A DNA stretch of 64,000 nucleotides from Burkholderia cepacia (GCF_029962485.1 NZ_CP073638.1:3203342-3267341), one strand, 5' to 3'; positions 52,013 through 61,726 are shown, counted from the stretch's first letter. Translations and numbers: made by a program. Notes: a model not told the origin generated them from the sequence alone.

Positions 52013-52222
52013 TTGACAGACGGGTTTCGCAAGTTTCCCTATAGTGCAGTTCATGGCGCGACGACAAGTGCGCGCAATGATTCCGCTTCCGACGCACATA
52101 TGTCCATGGCACGCAGGAAGCGAATCTTGGATTCTCAACCCCCATCGGGAATCCAGGAGCCCTGAGCGGACATCCATGCGGCTGTGCACCGGCCCCGAGT
52201 GGATGTCCGCTGATTTTTTTGT
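52013..52222 (+). ncRNA. Candidate intergenic small RNA with own promoter and terminator
   Basis: TTGACA (52013-52018) and TATAGT (52040-52045), spaced rather wide at 21 bases, lie upstream of a region with three stems. These are CGCTTCC with GGAAGCG (52084-52122), TGGATTC with GAATCCA (52128-52155), and a 12-bp stem AGCGGACATCCA with its inverse (52165-52211) followed by seven T residues to 52220. There is no open frame of note, and both flanking genes lie on the other strand. The transcript would be about 170 nucleotides. I do not recognise a named RNA family. Confidence 0.6.
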
Positions 52223-52317
52223 ATTTCCGGTTTTTCACTCTTCGCCGAGCGGCATGTCATGCCGCGGCATTCGTTTCCCTGGGCCGTACCGGCCGCTTAC
52301 TGCTTACTGCTTATTGA

Positions 52318-53733
52318 TTATTGCCGCTTGCCGCGCGCGACTTCGTCGCCGGCGCCGGGTGGCAGCCGTCGCGTGATCGGAATCGACGCGAACGAGCACA
52401 GCCCGACCACGAGGAACGCGGGCCAGAAATCCGACCACATCATCGTCTGATGGCCCTGCAGCCAGTGCGACACGTGCAGCACGAGGCCGGCCACCGTTAC
52501 GCCGAGGCCGAGCGACATCTGCTGCACGACGCTGCCGAGGCTCGTCGCGCGGCCGGCGTCGCGCGGCGAGATGTCCGCGTAGATCATCGAGTTGAGGCTC
52601 GTGAACTGCAGCGCTGGGAAGATGCCGCCGACCAGCACGATCAGCCAGATCGCCCAGGTCGCCATGCCGGGATGGAACACGCCGTACGCGGCGATCGCGA
52701 GGCCCGCGAACGCCGCGTTGTAGATCAGTACCGTGCGAAAGCCAAAGCGGCGCAGCGTATGCGTGGCCGTCGAGCGGCTCACCGCGCCGCCGAGCGCGGA
52801 CGCGCACGTGATGAGCCCCGAATGGAACGCGGTCATGCCGAGCCCTTCCTGCAGCGCGAGCGGCAGCAGGAACGGCACCGCGCCGAGGCCGATGCGGAAC
52901 AGCGACCCGCCAACGACGCTCGCGTGATACGTCGGGATCTTCAGGAAACTGAGGTCGAGCACCGGCCGCTCCTTGCGGCGCGCGTACGGTACATACAGCG
53001 CGAGCATCACGGTGCCGGCCACGCACATGAGAATCGCGTTCGAGCGCGACGTGAGCGAGCCGTCGATCAGCGTGAGGCCCATCAGCAGCAGTGCGGCGCC
53101 GCTTGCCGACAGCAGGAAGCCGAACCAGTCGAGCGGGCCGGGATCGGGCTCGTGGGTATTCGCGATGTGCTTGCTCGCGAGATAGATCCCGTAGATACCG
53201 ATCGGCACGTTGATGAAGAAGATCATCCGCCAGTGCAGGTAGGTCGTGATGAAGCCGCCGACGAGCGGCCCGACCGTGGGCCCGAACAGCGCGGGAATCG
53301 CGAGGTAGTTCATCGCGCGCACGAGATCGGAGCGCGGCACCGCGCGGAAGATGATGATGCGGCCGACCGGGACCATCATCGCGCCGCCGACGCCCTGGAT
53401 GAAGCGCGCGAACGTGAGCACGCCGAGCGAGTTGGAGGCTGCGCACATCAGCGAGCCGACGACGAAGATGCCGATCGCGGTGCGGAACACGGAGCGTGCG
53501 CTGAAGCGGTCGGCGAGCCAGCCGCAGATCGGAATGAACACGCCGAGGCCGACCACGTAGGCCGTGATCGCGATGTTCAGTGTGACGGGGTTGTGCCCGA
53601 AGTCCCTCGCCATCGCGGGCAGCGCGGTGACGATGATGTTTGCGTCGACGCTTTCCATGAACAACGCACAGGCAACGATGAGCGGTGCTAGAAAGACGGG
53701 CGACATGGGCTGGGCGCGCGGTAAAGGCGTCAT
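52318..53733 (-). CDS. DHA2-family MFS multidrug efflux transporter
   Basis: From the ATG at 53733 the protein has 471 residues and about 14 helices, the EmrB/QacA type. Motifs are MESVDANIIVTALPAMARDF (motif D1), GWLADRFSARSVFRTAIGIF (motif A) and FVGPTVGPLVGGFITTYLHW-like helix 5 (motif C, ALFGPTVGPLVGGF). It expels drugs by proton antiport across the inner membrane. The ATG overlaps the TAA of a small upstream frame (TAATG), suggesting coupled translation. The divergent TetR gene is the probable regulator. Confidence 0.92.
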   Translation of the reverse strand: MTPLPRAQPMSPVFLAPLIVACALFMESVDANIIVTALPAMARDFGHNPVTLNIAITAYVVGLGVFIPICGWLADRFSARSVFRTAIGIFVVGSLMCAASNSLGVLTFARFIQGVGGAMMVPVGRIIIFRAVPRSDLVRAMNYLAIPALFGPTVGPLVGGFITTYLHWRMIFFINVPIGIYGIYLASKHIANTHEPDPGPLDWFGFLLSASGAALLLMGLTLIDGSLTSRSNAILMCVAGTVMLALYVPYARRKERPVLDLSFLKIPTYHASVVGGSLFRIGLGAVPFLLPLALQEGLGMTAFHSGLITCASALGGAVSRSTATHTLRRFGFRTVLIYNAAFAGLAIAAYGVFHPGMATWAIWLIVLVGGIFPALQFTSLNSMIYADISPRDAGRATSLGSVVQQMSLGLGVTVAGLVLHVSHWLQGHQTMMWSDFWPAFLVVGLCSFASIPITRRLPPGAGDEVARGKRQ

Positions 53734-54080
53734 TATGCCCACAATGTGACCGCTGAGTCACGCGTGACAACAGTTGTTCCGCATGTTGCAACAGTCGTCC
53801 TTTCCGGCGAGCTATGTAGAAAGAACGACTGCGCAAACGTGGCGCAACGATCGTGTTTGTGTGTGCGACCGAACTGACCGGTCGACCGTGCGGCCCCGCC
53901 GTCGTTCGACGCACGCGATGCGCGCTCGACGCACGGCAGGATCCCGACGCTGCCGACGCAGCGATCCCGGAACGGCTCGACGTGTTCGTGCCGTTGCCGG
54001 AAGCGGTCGGGCACGGCGGCGCCGACGCGCATCTTCACGAGCATGAATACAGTGTGCGCGTTCGAAGTTTGGCGGGGCAT
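53733..54080 (-). CDS. Possible 115-residue ORF upstream of and coupled to the efflux gene
   Basis: The ATG at 54080 has a near-perfect ribosome site (AAAAGGA, 7 bases ahead) and the frame stops with TAA overlapping the ATG of the MFS gene. Its sequence (PRQTSNAHTVFMLVKMRVGA, then FRQRHEHVEPFRDRCVGSVG and an Arg/Thr-rich end) matches no family I know, and its codon use is poor toward the end. It could be a translated leader, a worn gene or chance. The two translation signals are the only support. Confidence 0.38.
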   Translation of the reverse strand: MPRQTSNAHTVFMLVKMRVGAAVPDRFRQRHEHVEPFRDRCVGSVGILPCVERASRASNDGGAARSTGQFGRTHKHDRCATFAQSFFLHSSPERTTVATCGTTVVTRDSAVTLWA

Positions 54081-54091
54081 GGTGATTCCTT

Positions 54092-54136
54092 TTGACGGCG
54101 TGAAAGGGCGTTTCTAGAATATGAGCGTTTACTCAT
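54092..54136 (+). promoter_or_regulatory. Promoter and TetR-type operator before the TetR gene
   Basis: TTGACG (54092-54097) and TAGAAT (54115-54120) are 17 bases apart. Directly after, ATGAG-CGTTTA-CTCAT (54121-54136) is an inverted repeat covering the expected start point, the classic TetR autoregulation layout. The same region would also cover the upstream side of the divergent efflux operon. Confidence 0.72.
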
Positions 54137-54158
54137 GTTCGAAACTCGCGTTCCCGTC

Positions 54159-54788
54159 ATGTCCGAATCGTCTTCGCGTATTCCGCTTTCGCCCCGCAAG
54201 GCGCCGCGCCAGCGCCGCTCGGTGGCCACCGTCGACGCGATCGTCGAGGCCGCTGCTCGCATTCTGGAGCGCGACGGCTTCGACGGTTACACGACGAACG
54301 CCGTCGCGGCGCTGGCCGGCGTGAGCATCGGTTCGCTCTATCAATACTTCCCGAATCGCGATGCGCTGACGGCCGCGCTCGTCGAGCGGGAGAGTGCGCA
54401 TCTGCTCGACGACGTCGACCGGGCGGCCGCGCTGTCTTCCTGCGACGACGTGCTGCGCATGCTGGTGCGCGGGGCCGTCGCGCACCAGATGCGCCGGCCG
54501 GCGCTCGCGCGGCTGATCGATTTCGAGGAAGCGCGGCTGCCGCTCGGTGCGCGCACCGCGCGCGTTGCCGACCGCATCCACGCGACGCTGCTGCATGCGC
54601 TAGGCCTGCGCGATGCGCCGCGTGTCGCCGCACCCGACGTCGTTGCACACGACCTGCTCGCGATCGTGAAAGGAATCGTCGATGCGGCGGGCGCGCGCGG
54701 CGAGACCGATGCGGCGGCGCTCGAAGCGCGCGCGTGGCGGGCGGTACGCGGTTATCTTCGTGAGTCGCGCGAATCGAAACTTGCTTGA
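54159..54788 (+). CDS. TetR-family regulator of the efflux pump
   Basis: I take the ATG at 54159 ([20 protein letters not shown]), 209 residues, because the ATG at 54135 lies inside the operator almost at the transcription start. The HTH is clear: [20 protein letters not shown], then [20 protein letters not shown]. The C-terminal TetR_C domain is helical, and its ligand is unknown. It is divergent from the DHA2 efflux gene and probably represses both. Confidence 0.9.
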   Translation: MSESSSRIPLSPRKAPRQRRSVATVDAIVEAAARILERDGFDGYTTNAVAALAGVSIGSLYQYFPNRDALTAALVERESAHLLDDVDRAAALSSCDDVLRMLVRGAVAHQMRRPALARLIDFEEARLPLGARTARVADRIHATLLHALGLRDAPRVAAPDVVAHDLLAIVKGIVDAAGARGETDAAALEARAWRAVRGYLRESRESKLA

Positions 54789-54924
54789 TGTGCACGTTTC
54801 GTGCGACAGTCGGACCCACTCGCACCACAACATGACGCATATCGATCGAGGGCCATCGAGACGAACGCGCGCGCGAACGAGACCTCGTGCCGACCCACTC
54901 ACCATCGAAAGGAGGGGACACGTC

Positions 54925-56652
54925 ATGACGTCACGTCGTGCCGCATCGATTGCATCTCGCTTCCCGGTTCATCTCTCGTCACGTGCTGCGCTGCCCACGC
55001 CGCGTCTGCGCTGGGCCGCCGCGCTGGCCGTCGCCTATCTCGCCGTCGCCGGCTGCGCCGCGCAGGCCGACAACGCGAACCAGGCCGCTGCGCAAGCGGT
55101 CGGCCAGTCCACGGTCGCGGCCGCCACCGCCGCGACGGCCCTCGCGTCGGGCACGCTGCTGCCGCCGCCGAGCCAGCTCTACGGCGACCTGTTCGTCGCG
55201 GTGCAGACCGCGCAGATCTATCCCGACCAGAAGACCTTCGTCGACGCGACGCCCGATACCGATCCCGCGACGATCGTGCAGTTGTATCAGCAACAGAAAT
55301 CGCAGCCGGGCTTTTCGCTGAAGACGTTCGTCGGCCAGCACTTCACGCCGCCGCCGGAAAGCGGCGTGACACCGCCGCCGAACCAGACGCTGCGCCAGCA
55401 TATCGACTGGCTGTGGCCGCAGCTCACGCGCACGAGCGTCACGGTGCCCCAATACGGTTCGCTGATCGCGATGCCCAAACCGTACGTCGTGCCGGGCGGC
55501 CGGTTCCGCGAAGGCTACTACTGGGATACCTATTTCACGATGCTCGGGCTGCAGGTGTCGGGGCGCGAGGATCTCGTCGACGACATGCTCGACAACTTCG
55601 CACATCTGATCGATACGATCGGTCACATCCCGAACGGCAACCGCACTTACTACGCGAGCCGCTCGCAGCCGCCATTCTTCGCCTATATGGTCACGCTGGC
55701 CGCACAGGCCGAGGGCGACAAGATCTACCAGAAGTACTTGCCGGAGCTGCGCAAGGAACACGCGTACTGGATGCAGGGCGAAACCACGACGCCGCGCGGT
55801 CAGGCCGCGCGCCACGTGGTCGCGATGCCCGACGGCGCCGTGCTGAACCGTTACTGGGACGCGAGCGACACGCCGCGCGACGAGTCGTATCTCGAGGACG
55901 TGACGACCGCGAAATCCGTGCCGTCCCGTCCGGCGAGCGAGGTGTACCGCGACCTGCGCGCGGGCGCGGAAAGCGGCTGGGACTACAGCTCGCGCTGGTT
56001 CGGCGACGGCAAGACGCTCGCGACGATCCGCACGACGTCGATCGTGCCGGTCGACCTGAACAGCCTGATGTTCCATCTCGAGACGACGATCGTGAAGGGC
56101 TGCACGGTCGCGCGCGACCTGGCATGCGTGACCGATTTCTCCGGGCGCGCGGCGCGGCGTGCGGCCGCGATCAATCGCTATCTGTGGAACCGTCGCGGCT
56201 ATTACGGCGACTATGACTGGCAACTGCGCAAGCCGCGCGATGGCGTGACGGCGGCCACGCTGTATCCGCTGTTCGCGGGCGTCGCATGGCCCGAGCGCGC
56301 GAAGGCGACCGCGCGCGAAGTGCGCAAGACGCTCCTGCAGCCAGGAGGCCTCGCGACGACGACCGAGAACACGGGCCAGCAGTGGGATGCGCCGAACGGC
56401 TGGGCGCCGCTGCAGTGGATCGCGATAGACGGGCTGCGCCGCTATGGCGAACCGGCGCTCGCGAAGGAGATCGGCACGCGCTTCCTGTCCGACGTGAAGC
56501 AGGTGTATGCGACCGAAGGCAAGCTCGTCGAGAAATACGTGGTCGAAGGCGCCGGTACCGGAGGGGGCGGAGGCGGCGAATATCCGTTGCAGGACGGCTT
56601 CGGCTGGACCAACGGCGTCACGCTGAAACTGCTCGGGCTGTACGGCGAGTAA
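54925..56652 (+). CDS. treA: Periplasmic trehalase
   Basis: From the ATG behind AAAGGAGGGG the protein has 575 residues. A signal peptide with a usable lipobox (AVAGC, Cys near 41) suggests export, possibly as a lipoprotein. The GH37 domain has signature 1, [15 protein letters not shown], and signature 2, [13 protein letters not shown]; the glycine-rich [20 protein letters not shown] lies near the end. It hydrolyses trehalose to two glucose molecules in the periplasm. The neighbouring carbohydrate porin is convergent and may feed the same sugars across the outer membrane. Confidence 0.93.
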   Translation: MTSRRAASIASRFPVHLSSRAALPTPRLRWAAALAVAYLAVAGCAAQADNANQAAAQAVGQSTVAAATAATALASGTLLPPPSQLYGDLFVAVQTAQIYPDQKTFVDATPDTDPATIVQLYQQQKSQPGFSLKTFVGQHFTPPPESGVTPPPNQTLRQHIDWLWPQLTRTSVTVPQYGSLIAMPKPYVVPGGRFREGYYWDTYFTMLGLQVSGREDLVDDMLDNFAHLIDTIGHIPNGNRTYYASRSQPPFFAYMVTLAAQAEGDKIYQKYLPELRKEHAYWMQGETTTPRGQAARHVVAMPDGAVLNRYWDASDTPRDESYLEDVTTAKSVPSRPASEVYRDLRAGAESGWDYSSRWFGDGKTLATIRTTSIVPVDLNSLMFHLETTIVKGCTVARDLACVTDFSGRAARRAAAINRYLWNRRGYYGDYDWQLRKPRDGVTAATLYPLFAGVAWPERAKATAREVRKTLLQPGGLATTTENTGQQWDAPNGWAPLQWIAIDGLRRYGEPALAKEIGTRFLSDVKQVYATEGKLVEKYVVEGAGTGGGGGGEYPLQDGFGWTNGVTLKLLGLYGE

Positions 56653-56689
56653 TACGCGGCGCGGGCCACCTGCCCGCACGCACACCCGC

Positions 56690-56731
56690 ACACGGGCCGG
56701 ACGGTCGCGCAAGCGGCCGACCGGCCCGTGT
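56690..56731. terminator. Bidirectional hairpin between trehalase and porin genes
   Basis: An 11-bp perfect stem (ACACGGGCCGG with its inverse) encloses an inner GC-rich stem between the two convergent genes. No long T tract follows on either strand. Confidence 0.6.
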
Positions 56732-56747
56732 CTTCATGCGGCTTGCA

Positions 56748-58235
56748 TCAGAACGTGATCGTCGTGCGTACGCCGACCACCGTTTCGTCGCCGATGCGTG
56801 CACCGGCGGCGTTCGGGTTCGGGATACCGCCGCCCGGGCGGAAGAAGTGCTGCAGGTCGGCCTGCACCTGCCACCACGGCGCGACCTGGTACTGGTAGGT
56901 CGCTTCGACGACCGTCTCCGCGCGGCGCACCGGATAGCCGGGCGTCGTGTACACGCCGGTGTCGCCGTCGAGGCCGCGCGCATGCGAGCCGATCTTCGCG
57001 TAGCCGACCGCGATGCCGGCGACGTCGTTGTCGCGTCCCTTGAACGGCGCCTTCAGCGTCACGCCTGCGTTGGCGGCGAAATCGACGATATTGCGATCGC
57101 CCGGCGAGCCCATCACGCGCGCGAACACGCCGACCGAGCGCGGGCTGTCGGCCGACGGCCGCCACACCATCTGGTCCGCGACCGCATAGAACCCGTAGTT
57201 GCCGCGATGCGTGGCGGGCGTGCCGTTGCTGGCCGGATCCGCGAGCGACAGGCCGTCGGTGCCGAAACGCGGATCGTTCGCGTGCTGCGACTGATACCAG
57301 AAGCCGAGCTTGTACGTGCCGGGCAAGCCGGCTGGTTGCGGCGCCTTCGGGTCGGCGGGCGGCGCGTTCAGCGCGTACTGCACTTCGCCGATCACGAACG
57401 CGCCGCTGCGCAGGTTGAAGTTGGTGCCGTGTGCGTTCAGCACCTGCGCGTCGCCGTCGGTGCGGCCGGCAGGATTGCCGTCGAACACGCCGATCATCGC
57501 GGTCCACGCGTCCGCCGGCTTCACGCGCAGCCGTACGCCGAGCGACGACAGCGGATACGCGGCGCCGCCGGCCGGCAGGTCGGTGGACGGCAGCACGGGC
57601 CAGCCGAACGTCGCGTTCATGAACGTCGCCGCGTTCTGGCTCACCATGAATTCCTGGTCGACGCTCTGTTGGCCGACCTTCACGTCGACCTTGCCGTCGA
57701 GCAACGACTGCTGGTACCAGAGTTCCCACAGGCGCGTGGTCGAGTTCGCTTCGATGCCGGTCGCGGTCTGCAGCGTCTGCAGGTAGCGCTGCGTGAGGTT
57801 GGTGCCGTGGATCTGCAGGCCCGACACGTTGAACGTGCCGCCCGGCAGGCCGATCGCCTTGCCGGTATCGACGTTGAAACCGAATTGCGTGAGCCCCTGG
57901 TACGCGCCGCCGCGATTCGTGCCGCCGGACGTGTTGTACAGGTACTCGCTGGTTTCCTGCAGGCTCAGCGTGACGCCGTGATCGCCGAGCAAATCGCGCA
58001 GGCCGCCCATGTTGCCGAGCAGGTTCGAACGCTCCCAGAGACCGGTGGGGGCGGGCGCGGCAGCATCGGCGGCCTGTTGTGCGGGAGCGGCGGCGTCGCT
58101 GGCGCCGGCCGCCGGTTCGGCTGCGGCCGGCGACGTCGCCTGCGCGAATGCGGAGGTGGCGGCGAGCGACAGCAGCAGCGTGGCGAGCGCATTGGCGTGG
58201 AGCTTGCGCGGGACAGGTTCGAGATGATTCTTCAT
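56748..58235 (-). CDS. OprB-family carbohydrate-selective porin
   Basis: From MKNHLEPVPRKLHANALATL (ATG at 58235) the protein has 495 residues with a signal peptide ending SAFA. An Ala/Pro-rich linker leads to an OprB barrel: WERSNLLGNMGGLRDLLGDH, VTLSLQETSEYLYNTSGGTN and LWELWYQQSLLDGKVDVKVG. It ends with the strand DETVVGVRTTITF and terminal phenylalanine, the usual barrel-assembly signal. It lets sugars cross the outer membrane. Confidence 0.93.
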   Translation of the reverse strand: MKNHLEPVPRKLHANALATLLLSLAATSAFAQATSPAAAEPAAGASDAAAPAQQAADAAAPAPTGLWERSNLLGNMGGLRDLLGDHGVTLSLQETSEYLYNTSGGTNRGGAYQGLTQFGFNVDTGKAIGLPGGTFNVSGLQIHGTNLTQRYLQTLQTATGIEANSTTRLWELWYQQSLLDGKVDVKVGQQSVDQEFMVSQNAATFMNATFGWPVLPSTDLPAGGAAYPLSSLGVRLRVKPADAWTAMIGVFDGNPAGRTDGDAQVLNAHGTNFNLRSGAFVIGEVQYALNAPPADPKAPQPAGLPGTYKLGFWYQSQHANDPRFGTDGLSLADPASNGTPATHRGNYGFYAVADQMVWRPSADSPRSVGVFARVMGSPGDRNIVDFAANAGVTLKAPFKGRDNDVAGIAVGYAKIGSHARGLDGDTGVYTTPGYPVRRAETVVEATYQYQVAPWWQVQADLQHFFRPGGGIPNPNAAGARIGDETVVGVRTTITF

Positions 58236-58354
58236 GTGGGTTCCGTCGATGATTTGATTAGTTAGACTGAAGAAACGAAAACGTGATGCGGGAAACGCGG
58301 CGAGACGATCGCGCGGCGGCCCGGGGCGAGCGGTGCCGCCGCGCGGCGACGGGG

Positions 58355-58624
58355 TTACGGCAGCCAGCCGCCGACGCGCCACATCTGCGCGAAGCCGAGG
58401 CGCGATGCGGCCGAGCACAGCAGCGCGGCAAGCGCGATCGCGGCCGCCATCGCGGCGACCAGCACGCAATCGAGCGGGCGCGGCGTCGCCGGCACGTGGG
58501 CGAGCGCCACGCCGCGCCAGTTGCTGAACGCGTGGGCGAGCGGCGAGAGGCCGGACGCGAACGAGCGGTCGCACGCGGCGTGCACGATGCGCTTGAGTCT
58601 GAGCGCGAAGGATTGAAGAAACAT
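58355..58624 (-). CDS. Small hypothetical membrane protein
   Basis: The 89-residue frame starts behind GGAGGCAG (MFLQSFALRLKRIVHAACDR) and has one good membrane helix (PLDCVLVAAMAAAIALAALL). I know no family. It precedes the porin gene by 119 bases on the same strand and could be co-transcribed. Confidence 0.5.
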   Translation of the reverse strand: MFLQSFALRLKRIVHAACDRSFASGLSPLAHAFSNWRGVALAHVPATPRPLDCVLVAAMAAAIALAALLCSAASRLGFAQMWRVGGWLP

Positions 58625-59169
58625 GACGCTGCCTCCGTCCGGTCCGGCAAATGCCGGACGACGTGATCGAGCGCGGGCGCGTGACGCGACCTGCGATCGG
58701 AGGGTGGAACGTAACGGAGCGTGCGACTGGCGGGGCGGCGATGGCCGGCCCGGGAGGAAGCGCGCTAACCCGGCGAATGCGAGCTAGCGGCGAAAGACAT
58801 GCGTCTGGCTGCTATCTCGCGATGGCTTGGCCGGCCTGGACCGGCATCGAACTGCAACTAGAGCATGTGTCCACGGAGGGACTCCCTTGATGAATTGGGG
58901 CGGATTGTAGTCGCGACTTTTGCTGCGGTGCAAGCAAAAAAGCACAAAAGATGACGTCCGTGGCGTGCGTGTCGCAACGGACCGCCGCGGCGCGGCAGCG
59001 TTTCGGCGGGGCGCGGGAAGCGCGCGGCAGGATGCCGCGTCGTTGTTCGCACGCATCGTTGCGTGACCGCTGAGTGACGCGCTGAAAGGTTCCGGTACGC
59101 CATTTCAAGGACAAATCTTTCAGTGGCGGAAAGCGGGAAATTTATTTCGAGAAATGGGGTTTGGAGGGG
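58625..59169. other. Non-coding stretch upstream of the Nramp leader
   Basis: AT content rises around 58885-58950 and 59110-59165. Short frames on both strands lack family resemblance and ribosome sites. I see nothing that I can name before the promoter at 59170. Confidence 0.5.
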
Positions 59170-59199
59170 TTGACTTCACTTTCGGGCGGTCCATAGAAT
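59170..59199 (+). promoter_or_regulatory. Sigma70 promoter opening the Nramp leader transcript
   Basis: TTGACT (59170-59175) and TAGAAT (59194-59199) are 18 bases apart. The next genes on this strand are two leader ORFs and the Nramp transporter, so the mRNA would carry about 750 bases before the transporter start. Confidence 0.6.
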
Positions 59200-59532
59200 C
59201 CGGCATCTTCACTCTTGGGGCCGCCGCCTTGGACGCCTGCAGTAGTCGATCTTCGAACGAAATTTCCGCCTGAGCGACCGACGTCCGCGCCTCATCGAAG
59301 CCGCCGTTTGTCTCCCAGGCAAACGGTGCGCGCAGCAGTATTCCGCAGCAAATCCCTACGTGCACCCTGATTCGCGCCGGTTAGCGTGATGCGTTTTCGC
59401 ATGCGTTGCCCGGTTTCACCGCCGCCCGGCAGGCGGCCGCGTTCGCGCATGCCTTTTTCCGGCTCGCGAATGGCGGCCCGCAGGCCTGACGGCGGTCAAC
59501 CGTGTTTTCCGGAACACCGCACAGGAGCCGCC

Positions 59533-59619
59533 ATGAACGACAGTGACAGTTGTCCCTTATGCCCGTTGCACACACCGACCCTTTTGAACCCGGGTCGCAG
59601 GGACAATCCGGCCGACTAG
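59533..59619 (+). CDS. 28-codon leader ORF with Cys-x-x-Cys, upstream of Nramp gene
   Basis: The ATG follows ACAGGAG at good spacing. The peptide is MNDSDSCPLCPLH followed by 15 residues (TPTLLNPGRRDNPAD). A Cys-Pro-Leu-Cys and a nearby His could bind a metal ion, which is suggestive ahead of a metal transporter. Leader peptides that sense ions through ribosome stalling are known for other Mg transporters; here this is only inferred. Confidence 0.5.
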   Translation: MNDSDSCPLCPLHTPTLLNPGRRDNPAD

Positions 59620-59703
59620 CCTGACACGTCGTTCAGGCCCCGGACTGGCCCCGCACCCACCACGCGGCCGGCATGCCTGCCGTCGCCGCACGGAGCCAGA
59701 CCA

Positions 59704-59841
59704 TGAACTTCGGCCTTCTGCTGTCGAACCTCCCGCACGTCACGGAATCGCGCAACCACTACGACGCGATGCTGACGCTCGACGCCCGTCCGCGGGTGTT
59801 CTCGCGTCTGCTGAACCAGCTGAAATCGTTGATCCGCTGAA
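59704..59841 (+). CDS. 45-residue leader ORF upstream of Nramp gene
   Basis: The ATG follows CGGAGCC. The peptide begins MNFGLLLSNLPHVTESRNHY and ends RLLNQLKSLIR, basic and amphipathic at the C-terminus. Codon use is of coding type. It ends 120 bases before the transporter start. No family is known to me. Confidence 0.55.
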
Positions 59842-59961
59842 AGAAGCGCCGAGCGCGCCTCGGCATGCGCACGCGCGCCCACCTTCGAGCGGCCGCCCCG
59901 TGCGCATTCCAAGGTCACACGCTTATCGAATCGAATAACCCTTAGCCGTACGGAACACATC

Positions 59962-61608
59962 ATGTCCACGCCATCCAACGTCTCACCACCGATCGCCGTC
60001 GAACGCAGCGCCGTGCTCGACGAAGCACATCTGGGCGACATCCGCGGTGCACTCGGCACGATCTCGCACCACGACACCGGTGCGCGCGGCTCGTGGTGGG
60101 CGCGCCTGCGCACGCTGCTCGCGATCATCGGCCCGGGCCTGATCGTGATGGTCGGCGACAACGATGCCGGCGCATTCGGCACGTATACGCAGGCCGGCCA
60201 GAACTACGGCACGACGCTGCTGTGGACGTTGCTGCTGCTCGTGCCCGTGCTGTACGTGAACCAGGAAATGGTGCTGCGCCTTGGCGCGGTCACGGGCGTC
60301 GGCCATGCGCGCCTGATCTTCGAACGCTTCGGCAAGTTCTGGGGTGCGTTCAGCGTGATCGACCTGTTCCTGCTCAATGCGCTGACCATCGTCACCGAGT
60401 TCATCGGCATCACGTTCGTGCTGGATTTCTTCGGGCTGCCGAAGGTGGCGGGCGTGTGCGTGGCCGCCGCGTTGACGATGGCTGCGGTGAGTACCGGCGA
60501 TTTCAGGCGCTTCGAGCGATTCGCGATCGGGCTGTGTGTGTTGAGCCTGCTGCTCGTGCCGGTGCTCGTGTCGATCCACCCGCCCGTCGCGCAGATGTCG
60601 CGCGATTTCTTCGTGCCGAACTGGCCCACGCACGCGAAGCTGTCGGACGTGATGCTGCTCGTGATCGGCATCGTCGGCACGACGGTTGCGCCCTGGCAGT
60701 TGTTCTTCCAGCAGAGCTACGTGATCGACAAGCGCATCACGCCGCGCTTCATGAAGTACGAGAAGGCCGACCTGTGGATCGGCATCGCGTTCGTGCTGGT
60801 CGGTGCGGTGGCCATGATCGGCTTCAGCGCCGCGCTGTTCAACGGCCATCCGGAAGCCGGCAACTTCACCGATGCAGGCGGCATCATCGCGGGCCTCGAG
60901 AAGTATGCGGGCCGTACGAGCGCAACGCTGTTCGCGATCGCGCTGCTCGACGCATGCATCATCGGTGCGGCAGCGGTGTCGCTGTCGACCGCGTATGCGA
61001 TCGGCGACGTGTTCAAGATCCGTCACTCGCTGCATCGCGGCGTGACCGACGCGAAGGGCTTCTATCTCGTCTATTTCGGCATCGTCGCGGCCGCGGCCAC
61101 GCTCGTGCTGATCCCGGGCAGCCCGCTCGGCCTGCTGACCGAAGCCGTGCAGACGCTGGCCGGCGTGCTGCTGCCGAGCGCGACGGTGTTCCTGCTCGTG
61201 CTGTGCAACGACCGCCAGGTGCTTGGCCCGTGGATCAACTCGACGAAGCTCAACGTGTTCACGGGCGCGGTGATCTGGGTGCTCGTGCTGCTGTCGATCA
61301 TCCTGACCGCATCGGTGATGTATCCGGATATCAGCGGCGAGGCGATCGTCGACGTGCTGGTCGGCGGCACCGTGCTCGCGATCGCGGGCTATCTCGCAAC
61401 GGTCCTGATTCGCCGCAACAAGCGCGTGGTCGAGCCGGCGCTCGATCGCTCGCTGCGCGACACGTGGCGCATGCCGCCGCTCGATACGCTCGAGCCGCAG
61501 AACATGACGGTCGCCACACGGATCTGGATGGCCGTGCTGCGCGGCTATCTCGTGATCGCGGTCGGCCTCGTGATCGTGAAAGTCGTCCAGATGACGCTGC
61601 TGAAGTAA
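59962..61608 (+). CDS. Nramp-family divalent metal transporter, Mg-type motifs
   Basis: The 548-residue protein has a soluble N-terminal tail and about 11 helices. In helix 1 the canonical Mn/Fe motif D-P-G-N is replaced by GDNDAGAFGTYTQAG, and in helix 6 the metal-binding Met of M-P-H is replaced, giving TVAPWQLFFQQ. Loss of the methionine is the hallmark of the Nramp-related magnesium transporters, so Mg rather than Mn or Fe is my preferred substrate, by inference. LNALTIVTEFIGITFVL and LLDACIIGAAAVSLSTAYAI are strongly conserved in this subclade. Two leader ORFs and a far-upstream promoter suggest leader-mediated control. Confidence 0.86.
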   Translation: MSTPSNVSPPIAVERSAVLDEAHLGDIRGALGTISHHDTGARGSWWARLRTLLAIIGPGLIVMVGDNDAGAFGTYTQAGQNYGTTLLWTLLLLVPVLYVNQEMVLRLGAVTGVGHARLIFERFGKFWGAFSVIDLFLLNALTIVTEFIGITFVLDFFGLPKVAGVCVAAALTMAAVSTGDFRRFERFAIGLCVLSLLLVPVLVSIHPPVAQMSRDFFVPNWPTHAKLSDVMLLVIGIVGTTVAPWQLFFQQSYVIDKRITPRFMKYEKADLWIGIAFVLVGAVAMIGFSAALFNGHPEAGNFTDAGGIIAGLEKYAGRTSATLFAIALLDACIIGAAAVSLSTAYAIGDVFKIRHSLHRGVTDAKGFYLVYFGIVAAAATLVLIPGSPLGLLTEAVQTLAGVLLPSATVFLLVLCNDRQVLGPWINSTKLNVFTGAVIWVLVLLSIILTASVMYPDISGEAIVDVLVGGTVLAIAGYLATVLIRRNKRVVEPALDRSLRDTWRMPPLDTLEPQNMTVATRIWMAVLRGYLVIAVGLVIVKVVQMTLLK

Positions 61609-61663
61609 CGCAGGACGTTTGACAGGAAGCGGCGCCGGACCCGGCACCGCGCCGCAACCCGTG

Positions 61664-61688
61664 CATGCCGGCCCGCGAGGCCGGCATG
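61664..61688. terminator. Hairpin between convergent Nramp and LuxR genes
   Basis: CATGCCGGCC pairs perfectly with GGCCGGCATG around a 5-base loop. Only a short T run follows on the plus strand, so it is a modest bidirectional terminator. Confidence 0.6.
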
Positions 61689-61726
61689 TGCGTTTACGCG
61701 CCCGATTTCACGAAGCGGCGCGGCGC

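Noticed and set aside
59120..59365. 81-codon minus-strand frame (MHVGICCGILLRAPFAWETN) upstream of the Nramp leader
   Set aside because: It lies opposite the promoter and start of the leader transcript and has no family resemblance.
59206..59532. Known Mg or Mn riboswitch (M-box or yybP-ykoY) before the Nramp gene
   Set aside because: I could not find the conserved loop sequences of either class. Structure may exist, but I cannot name it.
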